NCBI GenBank assembly: GCA_964558295.1
Contig: CAZLDQ010000075.1
Coordinates: 1 to 24,024, forward strand
Reading direction: 5' to 3'
DNA length: 24,024 bases
Source of the DNA: JBDKTH01 sp964558295
GTDB lineage: Bacteria; Planctomycetota; Planctomycetia; Pirellulales; Thermoguttaceae
Below, piece after piece: positions 1 to 8,397 of the stretch. Every line of letters starts with the position of its first letter. Position 1 is the stretch's first letter. The notes under the pieces are model-generated. The model was given only the letters and a program-made list of their open reading frames with translations, was not told where the DNA came from and did no database searches. Position numbers and translations under genes: made by a program.

Positions 1-1347
1 CTCGCGCTTCCAGCGGATCCACATGTCAATGAGGTCCGGGGTGAACACGTCGCCGCGGAGGAGGAAATCATGGTCGGCACGCAGGGCCTTGAGCGCTTCG
101 TCGAGCGCGCCGGGCGTGGTCGGCACCTTGGCCAGTTCTTCCGGCTCCAGGTCGTAGATGTCCTTGTCCAACGGCTCGCCCGGATCGATCTTGTTCTGAA
201 TGCCGTCGATCATCGCCATCAACATCGCGGAGAAGGCGAGGTACGGGTTGCAGCTCGGATCGGGGCAGCGGAACTCGAGCCGCTTGGCCTTGGGGCTCGG
301 GCTGTACATGGGGATGCGGATCGAGGCGGAACGGTTGCGCTGCGAGTAGGCCAAGTTGACCGGGGCTTCGTAGCCGGGGACCAAACGCTTGTAGCTGTTG
401 GTCGTCGGGTTGGCAAAGGCACAGATGGCCGGAGCGTGCTTCAAAAGACCACCGATTGCATAAAGGGCCATGTCCGTCAGCCCCGCGTAGCCGGAACCGG
501 CGAACAACGGCTCGCCCCCTTTCCACAGCGACAGATGGCAGTGCATGCCGGACCCGTTGTCGCCAAACAGCGGCTTGGGCATGAACGTGACGAGCTTGTT
601 GTGCTTGCGGGCAACGTTCTTGACGACGTACTTATACATCATCACCTTGTCGGCCATCGGCACCAACTCGTCGAACTTCATGTCGATTTCCGACTGGCCG
701 CCGGTGGCCACTTCGTGGTGCTGGGCCTCGATGTCGATCCCGCAGTCGACCAAGGCCTGCATCATCGCGTTACGTAGGTCCATCAACTGGTCGGCTGGCG
801 GAACGGGGAAGTAGCCTTCTTTGAACCGCAGCTTCGAGCCGAGGTTCGGGCCTTCCTCGCGACCACGGTTCCACTGGCCTTCGATGCTGTCCAGGAAGTA
901 GTAGCCGCTGTTGGCCGTCTGGTCGAAGCGGATGTCGTCGAAGATAAAGAACTCGCACTCCGGACCCACATAGCAGGTGTCGGCAATGCCGGTGCTCTTC
1001 AGATAGTTCGTAGCTTTGCGGGCGACGTTGCGCGGGTCGCGCGAGTAGTCTTCACGGGTGATCGGGTCCTGGATATTGCAGATCATCGAAAGCGTGGGCA
1101 GTTCGCAGAACGGATCCAGGCTGGCCGTCTCCGGCTGGGGGACGATGAGCATGTCGCTCTCGTTGATCCGCTGCCAACCGCGGATGCTCGAACCGTCAAA
1201 CCCCAGGCCGTCTTCAAACACATCCTCGGTGAGCTTACTGACCGGAATCGTGAAATGCTGCCACAATCCGGGGAAGTCCATAAACCGCAGGTCCACGGCT
1301 TTCACGTCCTTCTCCCGACACAACGCTAGTACTTCTCTTGGAGTCAC
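1..1347 (-). CDS. glnA: Type I glutamine synthetase (partial, C-terminus beyond window)
   Basis: Glutamine synthetase makes glutamine from glutamate, ammonia and ATP in the cytoplasm. The 449 visible codons align over their whole length with bacterial GSI. Recognisable segments are FDGSSIRGW (residues 50-58), the metal-binding GPECEFF, KPLFGDNGSGMHCH, the ATP/glutamate region NRSASIRIP and the late KDIYDLEPEE. The tyrosine in that last motif (about residue 398) matches the adenylylation site of E. coli GlnA, so covalent regulation is possible; this is inferred from the motif only. The start is a GTG preceded by AAGGAG at a 6-nt spacing. Only about the last 20 residues should be missing, judging from the family length of roughly 470. 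It follows the MMPL gene on the same strand after about 360 noncoding bases, so it is probably transcribed on its own. Confidence 0.95.
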   Translation of the reverse strand, partial: MTPREVLALCREKDVKAVDLRFMDFPGLWQHFTIPVSKLTEDVFEDGLGFDGSSIRGWQRINESDMLIVPQPETASLDPFCELPTLSMICNIQDPITREDYSRDPRNVARKATNYLKSTGIADTCYVGPECEFFIFDDIRFDQTANSGYYFLDSIEGQWNRGREEGPNLGSKLRFKEGYFPVPPADQLMDLRNAMMQALVDCGIDIEAQHHEVATGGQSEIDMKFDELVPMADKVMMYKYVVKNVARKHNKLVTFMPKPLFGDNGSGMHCHLSLWKGGEPLFAGSGYAGLTDMALYAIGGLLKHAPAICAFANPTTNSYKRLVPGYEAPVNLAYSQRNRSASIRIPMYSPSPKAKRLEFRCPDPSCNPYLAFSAMLMAMIDGIQNKIDPGEPLDKDIYDLEPEELAKVPTTPGALDEALKALRADHDFLLRGDVFTPDLIDMWIRWKRE

Positions 1348-1705
1348 AGGCTTCTCCTTTTCAGCAGATAAAACCACGGTCACGATGTTTCAAGGCAAAT
1401 CAGCACACAGGTGTCAGTTAATCGCCGTGGAGCCGGTCTGCACGGCGAATTGTGACCGACTTTACGCAAACCGGATACCGTCCATGAGCCGCATGACGGG
1501 ATGCCATGGCGCAAGATCTTTATAAACAATGGGTTGAGTATCTAAGAAAGTCACGCCCCCCTCTCTTGCGGAATCCTCTCTTGCCTGCTCTATGAGCAAG
1601 AGCTGAATGGTAAGTGGGCAGACAAGGGAGGAAAAATGAGACAACACAAGGGAAAGTGCTAGCAGTAATTACGCCTTCAGGGGGATGGCAAGCCATGCCC
1701 GAATG
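1348..1705. other. Intergenic region upstream of glnA with short direct and inverted repeats
   Basis: No convincing gene is visible. CCTCTCTTGC occurs twice (1560-1569 and 1575-1584). The second copy can pair with GCAAGAG at 1596-1602, giving a 7-bp stem with an 11-nt loop. A TATAAA-like -10 hexamer for glnA lies on the minus strand at 1519-1524, but no good -35 is found at the right spacing. The repeats lie upstream of that hexamer and could be a regulator site; that is only an inference. Confidence 0.4.
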
Positions 1706-4162
1706 TTACATCCCCTCCCTCTCTCGTCGTGCAGTATGTCGGAGGGGATGAGGCGACGGGGGACTCGGCAGGTCGGAGGTCTCCGACAGGGAGGAGGCCG
1801 GCTTCTGCTCGGCCGGGGCGGGCCGGTCGCGGAGGACCAAGAAGGCCGGTACCAGGATGGTGCGGATCACGAAAGTATCCAAGAGGACGCCCAAGGCCAA
1901 AGCAAATCCCAACTCGTGCATCGCGCGCAAGGTCCCAGCGGTCATGGCGATGAAGGTGCCGGCCATAATCACCCCGCAACTGGTGATGATGCCGCCGGTC
2001 TGCGCCAGCGCGACGCGCACGCCTTCGCGTGCTCCTCGCACGCGCTGTTCCTCAAAGACCCGCGTGACCAGGTAAATGTTGTAGTCTTCGCCGACGGCAA
2101 TGAGGATTACGAAGAGGAAGATCGGTACCTTCCAGTCCAATCCGTGAAAGGTGTCGCCGTAGAGCCAGGAGAAAAGGAACATGCACGTTCCGATGGTAAC
2201 GAAATAGCCGAACAGCACGGAGAGAACCAGATACGATGACACCAACGGCCGGCCGATCAAGAGGAGCAGGACCCCAAGCACGGCGAGGGTCACCAATTGC
2301 TGGATGAGCGACTGATCGCTGGCTGTCACCGCCCGCAAATCGCGGATTCCTGCCGTGGTGCCACGGAAATAGAACGTGGTTCCATACCACGCGGAATGGG
2401 GATCTTCGGCGATTCGATGCAAGTAGTTTTCAAGGTGATCGAGGAGCCGGATGCTCTCGATCGAGAACGGGTCGTATTGGAAGACGAGGTCCAGCCGGGT
2501 GACCTTATCCAGATAGGGTTCGGCCTGAGCGAGGTAGGTATTCTTTGTGCGATGGTGGCTGCGGAGCACTCCTTTGCGCAATCCACTGAACAGTCCGAAC
2601 TGGGTCGGCCGGTCGCCGAGGGGCTCGGCCAGGCTGCGTACGCTGATGATGGGCCGCAGGTTGTTTCCCTGGCTGTCACGGTATTCCAGTTGATGGAGTT
2701 GTTCGGCGAGTTGACCGATTTTCCGCCAGCGGTTGCTGCCGGTGGCGAATTGTCCGGTCTCTTGATGCGCCAGTACGGTTAGCGGCCCGATCTCCCCGGC
2801 GGCAAAGTATTGACGCAACAATCGCGTGCCATGGACACTTGGCCGTTGTTCCTGCAATTCGGCCAACAGATCGTAGGTCACTTGGACAGAGAGGCCGCGG
2901 TAGGCCAGCGGAGCGAGCAGCAAGAGGCTGACGACCATGATCAGCCCGGGACGGGTGACTACCTGTCCACTGAGCCATAGCCAGAATCCCGAGAGATGCG
3001 ACGCGCCGTTTTCGGGCGATAACGCAGGTCGTTCCTCGGTGCGGAGACGATTCCGGGTTCGCAAGCCGAAGGGCCAGAAGACGGCCGCGCCGGTGGCCCG
3101 CAACAAGGCCGGCGCCAAGGTCATCGACGCGGCCAACGCCACCAGCAGGCACAAAGCAATCGCCGGACCGCTGTTGCGGAACTTGCCGAAATCAGCGAAC
3201 GCCATGCAGCCCAGGCCGACGATCGTCGTCATCGCGCTGCCGACCAGCGCGTGGCTGACGTTAGCCAGAGAGAGGGCAATTGCCTCCCCAGGTGGCAAGC
3301 CGCGTTCGAGTTCCTCCCGATAGCGGGCAATCAAGAACAGGCAATAGTCGGTAATTGCTCCATAGAGAATCACGACCACGAAAATCCGAGTGGTCTTGAA
3401 GATCTTGAAATCGAACCAACCGAACTGCTGGCTCCCCAAGGCAATCAACGCCACCAGCCCTGTAGCCACCATCAGCGAGAGGAAGATCGTCGCCAGGGGG
3501 ATGACCACCAAGCCCGGGGCACGATAGACGATCAAAAGGATCGCGACGACGAGCAGGCAGGTAGCCAATTCCGTATTGCGGATGCTCTCCTCGGCGGAGA
3601 AGAGCATGTCTGCGCCAATCGCCGCCGAGCCGGTGATTCCCAATTGCAGCCCTTGGGGAAAGCCCTGTTCGGTGCGGAGCGTCGCCAGCTTGCCGTAAAG
3701 ATTTTTGACAAACGGCATGTTACCGATGGCCATGAACTCGCTCGGCAACTGGAGGACGATCAATGTGGCCTGTCCCTGGGGGCCGGGCTCGCTGAGCAAC
3801 TTCTCGCCGATCACTGGAGTCTGATGACTCAACAGATCGACGATCGGCCCATCGTCCGAAGTGGGAGTGAACTCGTCAATGAGGCGGTCGACCAGAGCCA
3901 GATCGGCCGGTTGCAGGGGGCCGTGCGGACGGGCCACGACAAGCACCAGGTTGCTGCGGGAAAGCACCTCGGGAAAGGCCGCCTCCAGGAGCTTTTCCCC
4001 CTGGACACTCGACATCTGCGCCGGCAGGTAGGCAAAATCGCCGTCACAGGTCAGTTCTTCCCAACGCGGCGTGGTCGAGCGCACAACCACCACAAGCACT
4101 GCCCAGCCGAGCAGAACCCAGAGCCAATGGCGTGAAACAATGGTTCCCAGCGAGCCAAACAT
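1706..4162 (-). CDS. MMPL/RND-family exporter
   Basis: This is an 818-residue inner-membrane transporter of the MMPL branch of the RND superfamily, proton-driven exporters of lipids and hydrophobic compounds. It shows the expected two-fold repeat: a first helix at about 10-28 (HWLWVLLGWAVLVVVV), a soluble loop of about 180 residues, a five-helix bundle, then a second helix, loop and bundle. Each bundle carries the family signature with the proton-relay aspartate: GAITDYCLFLIARYREE (Asp about 272) and AVGEDYNIYLVTR (Asp about 693). The tail after about residue 775 is proline/serine-rich and probably cytoplasmic. The chosen ATG at 4162 lies just before the first helix; the frame is open 28 codons further to 4246, but that extension is not membrane-like. 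It lies 266 bases after the S41 protease gene on the same strand. The substrate cannot be told from sequence. Confidence 0.9.
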   Translation of the reverse strand: MFGSLGTIVSRHWLWVLLGWAVLVVVVRSTTPRWEELTCDGDFAYLPAQMSSVQGEKLLEAAFPEVLSRSNLVLVVARPHGPLQPADLALVDRLIDEFTPTSDDGPIVDLLSHQTPVIGEKLLSEPGPQGQATLIVLQLPSEFMAIGNMPFVKNLYGKLATLRTEQGFPQGLQLGITGSAAIGADMLFSAEESIRNTELATCLLVVAILLIVYRAPGLVVIPLATIFLSLMVATGLVALIALGSQQFGWFDFKIFKTTRIFVVVILYGAITDYCLFLIARYREELERGLPPGEAIALSLANVSHALVGSAMTTIVGLGCMAFADFGKFRNSGPAIALCLLVALAASMTLAPALLRATGAAVFWPFGLRTRNRLRTEERPALSPENGASHLSGFWLWLSGQVVTRPGLIMVVSLLLLAPLAYRGLSVQVTYDLLAELQEQRPSVHGTRLLRQYFAAGEIGPLTVLAHQETGQFATGSNRWRKIGQLAEQLHQLEYRDSQGNNLRPIISVRSLAEPLGDRPTQFGLFSGLRKGVLRSHHRTKNTYLAQAEPYLDKVTRLDLVFQYDPFSIESIRLLDHLENYLHRIAEDPHSAWYGTTFYFRGTTAGIRDLRAVTASDQSLIQQLVTLAVLGVLLLLIGRPLVSSYLVLSVLFGYFVTIGTCMFLFSWLYGDTFHGLDWKVPIFLFVILIAVGEDYNIYLVTRVFEEQRVRGAREGVRVALAQTGGIITSCGVIMAGTFIAMTAGTLRAMHELGFALALGVLLDTFVIRTILVPAFLVLRDRPAPAEQKPASSLSETSDLPSPPSPHPLRHTARREREGM

Positions 4163-4428
4163 GAGGGGCCGATCAGTCTTCCGTACCGACCTCGAACCGC
4201 GACAGTGCAAAGCACACGCGTCCCGAAGCGTTACACAAGACAACACCGGGAGCGTGGCGACGCAGAGCCGAGACTATGGCGCCGTCCATCCTACCCGATG
4301 CGGCAATTCAACCTCAAGCCTTGCTTTCGGTCTGGCAGGCCGCAAAGTCAACGCCACCTTCGCACCTTCCGGAGAGGGCGGCCATCGGTCGCCACATGGA
4401 GCGGCGCGACGAAGGGCGAGGCCGTATG

Positions 4429-6078
4429 CTAGCGTTGGGCGACCAGTTGGTGAACGGCTTCCAGGGCGATGCCGAGCATCGGGTCGTCAGCGTCAGACGA
4501 GGCAGGAAGCGCGGCCGGTTGCCGTCCGAAGTCGTCGGTTCGAGCGGTCTTGTGAACCGTCAGATCGGGCTGGACCCCGATGCCCGCGAACGGATACCCC
4601 TTCGGCGAGTAGAACTTGGCGGTCGTCAACCGCAATCCGGCACCGGAGATCCCGAGGGGAAAGATTCCCTGCACGGACCCCTTGCCGTAGCTGCGTGTTC
4701 CGACGAGGGTACCGCGCCGATGATCACGGATTGCGCCGGCGAAAATCTCGGCAGCGCTGGCGCTGTCTTGATCGATAATCAGCACCAGCGGCATGCGCCA
4801 CGTGCCTGGTTCGCGTGCGGAGTAGGTGAAGTCTTCTTGGGCGTTGCGTCCGCGGGTCGAGACGATGATGCCCCGTTCGACAAACTTGTCGGAGACTTCG
4901 ACGGCGCTGATCAACAGCCCACCGGGGTTTCCTCGCAGGTCGATGATCAGGCTGCGCATTCCCTGACGATGGAGATTCCAAAGGGCCGTGTCCAGGTCAC
5001 GACTGGTGGTTTTCTGGAAGCAGGTCAGTTTGAGATAGCCGACCCCCTGGATGCGGTCGATGATTCGCACGTCGTCAACGCTGGGGACTTCGACGCGCTC
5101 GCGATGGATGCGGACCTCGCGGGGTGTCTGCCCCGGACTCTCGACGATCAGGTCGGCGACACTGCCCACTTCGCCTTGGAGGAGGTTGGCGGCCTGATCG
5201 GTCGAGCAATCGCGTGTCTGTTTGCCATCGACGGCGAGGATTCGATCCCCGTCGCGCAGTCCGCCCTTCTGAGCGGGGCTGCCGGGGATGACCCGCACGA
5301 TCAGCAGGCTGCCCTTGTCTGCCTTCAGTTCGATTCCGAGGCCGACGAAGTTTCCTTCGATCTGCGCGTAGATATCATTCAACTGGCCGGGAGTAAGGTA
5401 GCTGGAGTAGAGATCCAGGGCATTGGCGGCGCCACAGGCGTATTCCATGACCACATGGTTCTGCGGCAGGCCGATCCGCTGGGCGGCCATCGCCGCCACC
5501 AGCGACACGGCGGTGCGAGCGTCGTTACGATTCAGGATCGGCCGCGATCCCAGGGTGTGCCACACTTCCTGACGAAAACGGTCCAAGGCCAAGCTATCGG
5601 TATGGACGTGAGATTCTTTGAGGAAGGCGGGTTCGGACAGGGCAACTTCCAGAGCGTTGGTCCCCCGCTCCACCAGTTCTTTCCAATTCGGCGTCTCGAC
5701 GTAGTGGGTCTGGAGTTTCAGCAAGACTTCCGAATAGAGGTCAAGGCTTTCGCTAAATGACAAGCGACCGAGCGTAGCGAGATAGCTGTTGTCGTTATAG
5801 CGACGAGCCACATCGTGATGCAGGCGGCTGAACTCGAAGCGTCGTTGGAGCGTCGGATCCGTGGGGAACTGACGGACCCCCTCTTCGTAAAGGCCGAGGG
5901 CTTCACTCCAGCGTCCCTGCTGTTCCAACTGATAGCCCTGACGCAAAAGATCGTCAACTTGCGCGGTCGCATTGATTGGAACCGGCGATTGCGCGAAGAT
6001 CGCTTGAGACAGGAGGCCTGCCGCCAGCAGGAGACCGAGAAGCATACGGCTGGCGTAGAGAAGACCCTTTCGTCGCAT
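4429..6078 (-). CDS. Exported S41 carboxyl-terminal protease with PDZ domain (CtpA/Tsp type)
   Basis: This is a periplasmic serine protease of 549 residues. Order of parts: signal peptide (about 1-30, MRRKGLLYASRMLLGLLLAAG), a TPR-like helical stretch (about 42-75), a helical linker, a PDZ domain (about 242-326, with NFVGLGIEL and GLRDGDRILAVDG), and the S41 catalytic core. The core has LRGNPGG (381-387), the nucleophile in DSASAAE (Ser441) and the general base in SYGKGSVQ (Lys466). The 25-residue Ser-Lys spacing equals that of E. coli Tsp. The ATG at 6078 is chosen because GGA lies 7 nt before it and the signal peptide begins there; an ATG two codons upstream is the alternative. The N-terminal TPR-like part is longer than in classical CtpA. 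A strong promoter candidate lies about 175 bases upstream. Confidence 0.93.
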   Translation of the reverse strand: MRRKGLLYASRMLLGLLLAAGLLSQAIFAQSPVPINATAQVDDLLRQGYQLEQQGRWSEALGLYEEGVRQFPTDPTLQRRFEFSRLHHDVARRYNDNSYLATLGRLSFSESLDLYSEVLLKLQTHYVETPNWKELVERGTNALEVALSEPAFLKESHVHTDSLALDRFRQEVWHTLGSRPILNRNDARTAVSLVAAMAAQRIGLPQNHVVMEYACGAANALDLYSSYLTPGQLNDIYAQIEGNFVGLGIELKADKGSLLIVRVIPGSPAQKGGLRDGDRILAVDGKQTRDCSTDQAANLLQGEVGSVADLIVESPGQTPREVRIHRERVEVPSVDDVRIIDRIQGVGYLKLTCFQKTTSRDLDTALWNLHRQGMRSLIIDLRGNPGGLLISAVEVSDKFVERGIIVSTRGRNAQEDFTYSAREPGTWRMPLVLIIDQDSASAAEIFAGAIRDHRRGTLVGTRSYGKGSVQGIFPLGISGAGLRLTTAKFYSPKGYPFAGIGVQPDLTVHKTARTDDFGRQPAALPASSDADDPMLGIALEAVHQLVAQR

Positions 6079-6257
6079 AGTCATATCCGTCGGTGATATT
6101 GAATCGACGCCGACATCCCGCGGCGCGGCGTTGCGCATCGGATGAAGACCAGCTCACGCGAGCCGCGCTTCGAAACCACTCCGGTGGCAGACGCAAGTGA
6201 GGCGAGCTACTCAGGTGGGCACCGCAAGCCGCCAGGGCGGACTTCCGGCCACAGTCG

Positions 6258-6286
6258 AATATAGAACACAATTGGGCCTGCGTCAA
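6258..6286 (-). promoter_or_regulatory. Candidate sigma-70 type promoter for the S41 protease gene
   Basis: On the minus strand, TTGACG (6286-6281) is followed by a 17-nt spacer and TATATT (6263-6258). Transcription would start near 6251, about 170 bases before the protease ATG. Both hexamers have five of six consensus bases. Confidence 0.55.
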
Positions 6287-6632
6287 AACAACCCCAAAAG
6301 CTCGGCGTCCGGTTATCTGCTACGATCCGCACGATCCCTCCTCCATCGCTTGCTTTAGGCCGCAAAACCCATGAGAAGCGATAAAATGCCGTCTATCGCT
6401 TTCAACGCTCGGCGCACTGGCGACAGTTGTAGGGGGTCTGCGGCGTCTCTCCTTACAATACGCACCCCAGACTATTTCGGCACAACCGCCCCGCAAACTC
6501 GGCATAACCAGACCAGTCCTCCATCCGGATTCGGCGTCGAACGGGATGTCGTCACGGAAGGCAGCGACGGCTTGGCGTGTTCCGCCAGTTCTTGAGAGGA
6601 GGGACATGCCGCCCAATGTCGAAAGCGGGATG
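6287..6632. other. Noncoding stretch between two minus-strand genes
   Basis: No gene is supported here. A 108-codon open frame on the minus strand (6320-6646) has no ribosome binding site, no recognisable domain, and an irregular composition. No repeat or long inverted repeat was seen in this interval. Confidence 0.4.
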
Positions 6633-6677
6633 CCGCAAGAAAACAACTGGGGGGCGCCGTCGGTACGGCCGCCCCCG
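6633..6677 (-). terminator. Rho-independent terminator after the Gfo/Idh/MocA gene
   Basis: Read on the minus strand, a GC-rich hairpin (6676-6650, arms GGGGGCGGCCG and CGGCGCCCCC with one bulge and a short loop) is followed by the T-rich run TTGTTTTCTTG. It sits about 45 bases after the oxidoreductase stop codon, in the right orientation to end the rhamnulokinase/oxidoreductase transcript. Confidence 0.55.
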
Positions 6678-6719
6678 TCAAAGCACTGTTCCTTCGAAGA
6701 CGGGAGGTCCTGTGGGCCG

Positions 6720-7748
6720 CTAGACTTTCACCGGTTTGCGCTTGAGGATAGCACTGGTTTCCTGCTGGCACATGCGAAGCGCATCGCGTGCCAGTTCGCC
6801 GTCCAGAAGCGACGAGGGGGTGCCGGTCTTGATTGCACGCACGGCTTCGTTCAATTCATTGGGGAACGCATCGGGCATGTCGAAGGTACCGAGGTTCGGC
6901 GTGATCACTTTGCTGTCGTTCTTCCCCCCCTTGACGAGCACCGTCAGCGGCACGCCGCATTCGAAGTACATCGTGGCCTTTTCCAGATGGATCTCGTAGC
7001 CGTGGGTGAACGGACGCCCCTGTTGGTTGATCGTGCCGCTCGTGGCGCTGACCACCAGGGAGGGATCGTCGTAGAGGAACTGGCTGTTGAAGTACTCGGC
7101 CACTTCGCCGCGCATCCGGCCGACGCTTTGAACCTCTTTGGGCATGCCAAACAGCAACCGGATAAAGTGGGCATCGTGGATGTGGAGGTCAAGCATCGGG
7201 CCGCCGCAGACGTTCGGGCTGTAGAAGTCGCGGAGCCACACCGGGTCGGCGATCACCCGCTTGAAGTGCCCACCAAGCAGTCTGCCGTACTTCCCGCTGC
7301 AAACGGTTTTGTAGGCGAAGTTGTACTCGGGGACGAACGGCAATACATGGGCGATCATCAACATCTTGCCGGTTTGCCGGGCTACCTTGACCATCCGGTC
7401 GGCGTCGGCCAGCTTCAGGGCGATCGGCTTTTCGCACAACACATGCTTGCCGGCCTTCAACGCGGCGATGGCCACGTCGGCATGCCACGACGGCGGCAGG
7501 CAAACGTCCACCATGTCGAGATTCGGGTCGGCCAGCATCTCCTCCAACTCCGAGTAGCGACTGATTCCCGACAGGTCCACCTGGGTCCCCTGCGGCCCAA
7601 AATTCCCCTTGATCGACCGCCAGTCGCCAGCCAACCGGACCGGGTCCTTCTCGCAGATCGCCGCGACCTTCGCCCCGCGGACCTTCTGGTAGGCGTTGTA
7701 ATGAATCATGCCCATGAAACCGAGACCCGCAATGCCGACTTTGATCAT
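6720..7748 (-). CDS. Gfo/Idh/MocA family oxidoreductase
   Basis: This is a 342-residue NAD(P)-dependent sugar or cyclitol dehydrogenase-like protein with no visible signal peptide. The N-terminal Rossmann fold begins MIKVGIAGLGFMG (GxGxxG at 8-13). The family motif CEKPIA places the EKP lysine at residue 107. The second half has the catalytic-type segment GGPMLDLHIHDAHF (about 182-195), whose Asp and His residues fit the usual active-site positions. The ATG at 7748 is chosen because AAGGAA precedes it by about 9 nt and the Rossmann strand begins at once. The frame is open further upstream, but only through the repeat array at 7779-7876, giving a low-complexity peptide. It follows the rhamnulokinase on the same strand with the S23 unit between them, which suggests a role in deoxysugar or related sugar catabolism. 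The substrate is unknown. Confidence 0.9.
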   Translation of the reverse strand: MIKVGIAGLGFMGMIHYNAYQKVRGAKVAAICEKDPVRLAGDWRSIKGNFGPQGTQVDLSGISRYSELEEMLADPNLDMVDVCLPPSWHADVAIAALKAGKHVLCEKPIALKLADADRMVKVARQTGKMLMIAHVLPFVPEYNFAYKTVCSGKYGRLLGGHFKRVIADPVWLRDFYSPNVCGGPMLDLHIHDAHFIRLLFGMPKEVQSVGRMRGEVAEYFNSQFLYDDPSLVVSATSGTINQQGRPFTHGYEIHLEKATMYFECGVPLTVLVKGGKNDSKVITPNLGTFDMPDAFPNELNEAVRAIKTGTPSSLLDGELARDALRMCQQETSAILKRKPVKV

Positions 7749-7778
7749 GATGGGTGTTCCTTGCTGGTGATTTGGAAA

Positions 7779-7876
7779 GTGGTAGGTGGTGAGTGGTACG
7801 CGGTACGCAGTACGCGGTACACAGTACACAGTACACGGTACGCAGTACACGGTAGTTGGTACGTGGTGGCTGGTGT
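7779..7876. repeat. Tandem 7-nt repeat array, GTAC type (left copy)
   Basis: About 14 tandem units of 7 nt. On the minus strand the unit is GTACYGY, on the plus strand RYRGTAC. The centre (7793-7862) is well kept and each unit holds the palindrome GTAC; units decay at both ends. It begins about 30 bases upstream of the oxidoreductase ATG and ends 25 bases from the stop codon of the S23 gene. It is inverted relative to the array at 8300-8397: 7808-7831 matches the reverse complement of 8338-8361 at 23 of 24 bases, and the match continues outward at 10 of 13. Confidence 0.9.
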
Positions 7877-7901
7877 TAGGGTAGCGGGTGACGAGGTGGA
7901 G

Positions 7902-8306
7902 TCAATCGTCCTTTGGTGAAAGCGAGTTTCTTAGGCCGTTGAGGAGGCGGCCAATCTCCGCGGCCGATGCCATAAGTGTTGACAGTGTGGCTGCCCGAAG
8001 GAAGCCTAACCGTTCCGCAATGACGAGTTGAGTCTCCAGTTCTCGCAGGGATCCATGGGCCATGGAGAGAAACCTTCGAAACTCCCGTCGCGACCTGCGT
8101 CCCTGCCCCTCCGCAATATTCGATGGAACCGAGACAGCCGCCCGTCGCATCTGACTCGTCAAGCCGTACAGTTCATCTCTTGGAAACCCCGTGGTAACCC
8201 GGTAAACCTCCTCAACGAGCGTAACCGCTTTCTGCCACACCCTTAGATCCCGATAGCTCCTCCCACCATATTCGCCCCCTTCAAACCTGCCAACCGGATA
8301 TACCAC
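7902..8306 (-). CDS. Four-helix-bundle protein, 23S rRNA IVS / S23 family
   Basis: This 134-residue protein matches the S23 family, first described from genes inside 23S rRNA intervening sequences and related to the Avd accessory protein of diversity-generating retroelements. Visible family marks are SYRDLRVWQKAVTLVEEVY (about 17-35), FPRDELYGLTSQMRRAA, the very conserved VPSNIAEGQGRRS, FRRFLSMAHGSLRELETQL and the terminal helix IGRLLNGLRN. Four amphipathic helices are expected. The start is GTG at 8306. Its AGGAAG ribosome binding site lies 6 nt upstream and is itself part of a repeat unit, so the flanking array and the gene are physically joined. No reverse transcriptase or variable repeat is nearby, so a retroelement role is unlikely. 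The biochemical function of stand-alone members is not known; nucleic acid binding is often supposed. Confidence 0.9.
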   Translation of the reverse strand: MVYPVGRFEGGEYGGRSYRDLRVWQKAVTLVEEVYRVTTGFPRDELYGLTSQMRRAAVSVPSNIAEGQGRRSRREFRRFLSMAHGSLRELETQLVIAERLGFLRAATLSTLMASAAEIGRLLNGLRNSLSPKDD

Positions 8307-8397
8307 ATACCGCTTCCTGGGTCCCGTGTCCTGCGTCCTGTTTACTGTGTACCGCGTACTGTTTACCGCGGACCGCCTACTGCCTACTGCCGACTAT
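8300..8397. repeat. Tandem 7-nt repeat array, GTAC type (right copy, inverted)
   Basis: Fourteen consecutive 7-nt units on the plus strand with consensus NKMCYGY, clearest at 8321-8390 (for example GTCCTGC, GTACCGC, GTACTGT, CTACTGC). It is the inverted partner of the left array. One end covers the ribosome binding site and first codon of the S23 gene. The other end covers the stop codon and last six sense codons of the rhamnulokinase. Confidence 0.88.

Larger units (their letters stand above)
7779..8397. mobile_element. Candidate IVS-like unit: S23 gene bounded by inverted heptamer arrays
   Basis: A unit of about 620 bases consists of one four-helix-bundle gene and two arrays of degenerate 7-nt repeats facing each other. 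It lies exactly between the rhamnulokinase stop codon and the leader of the oxidoreductase gene. The complementary ends would pair in a transcript across the whole S23 gene. Intervening sequences in 23S rRNA of Leptospira and Coxiella also have complementary ends around a gene of this family. That this unit moves, or moved, is an inference; no transposase and no clear target-site duplication were seen. Confidence 0.4.

Noticed and set aside
1478..1508. Sigma-54 promoter for glnA (TGGCAT...ATGC on the minus strand)
   Set aside because: The GG and GC elements are one base too far apart and the -12 box is poor.
6320..6646. 108-codon minus-strand frame in the gap after the Gfo/Idh/MocA gene
   Set aside because: No start signal or domain, irregular composition, and it begins within the proposed terminator.
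6546..7919. Plus-strand open frame of 457 codons opposite the Gfo/Idh/MocA gene
   Set aside because: It is the antisense shadow of a clearly homologous gene, and its end runs through the repeat array.
7902..8306. Accessory gene (Avd) of a diversity-generating retroelement
   Set aside because: No reverse transcriptase, template repeat or variable repeat was seen in the window; only family resemblance links it to Avd.
7779..8397. CRISPR array
   Set aside because: Units are 7 nt, contiguous and degenerate, with no spacers and no cas genes nearby.
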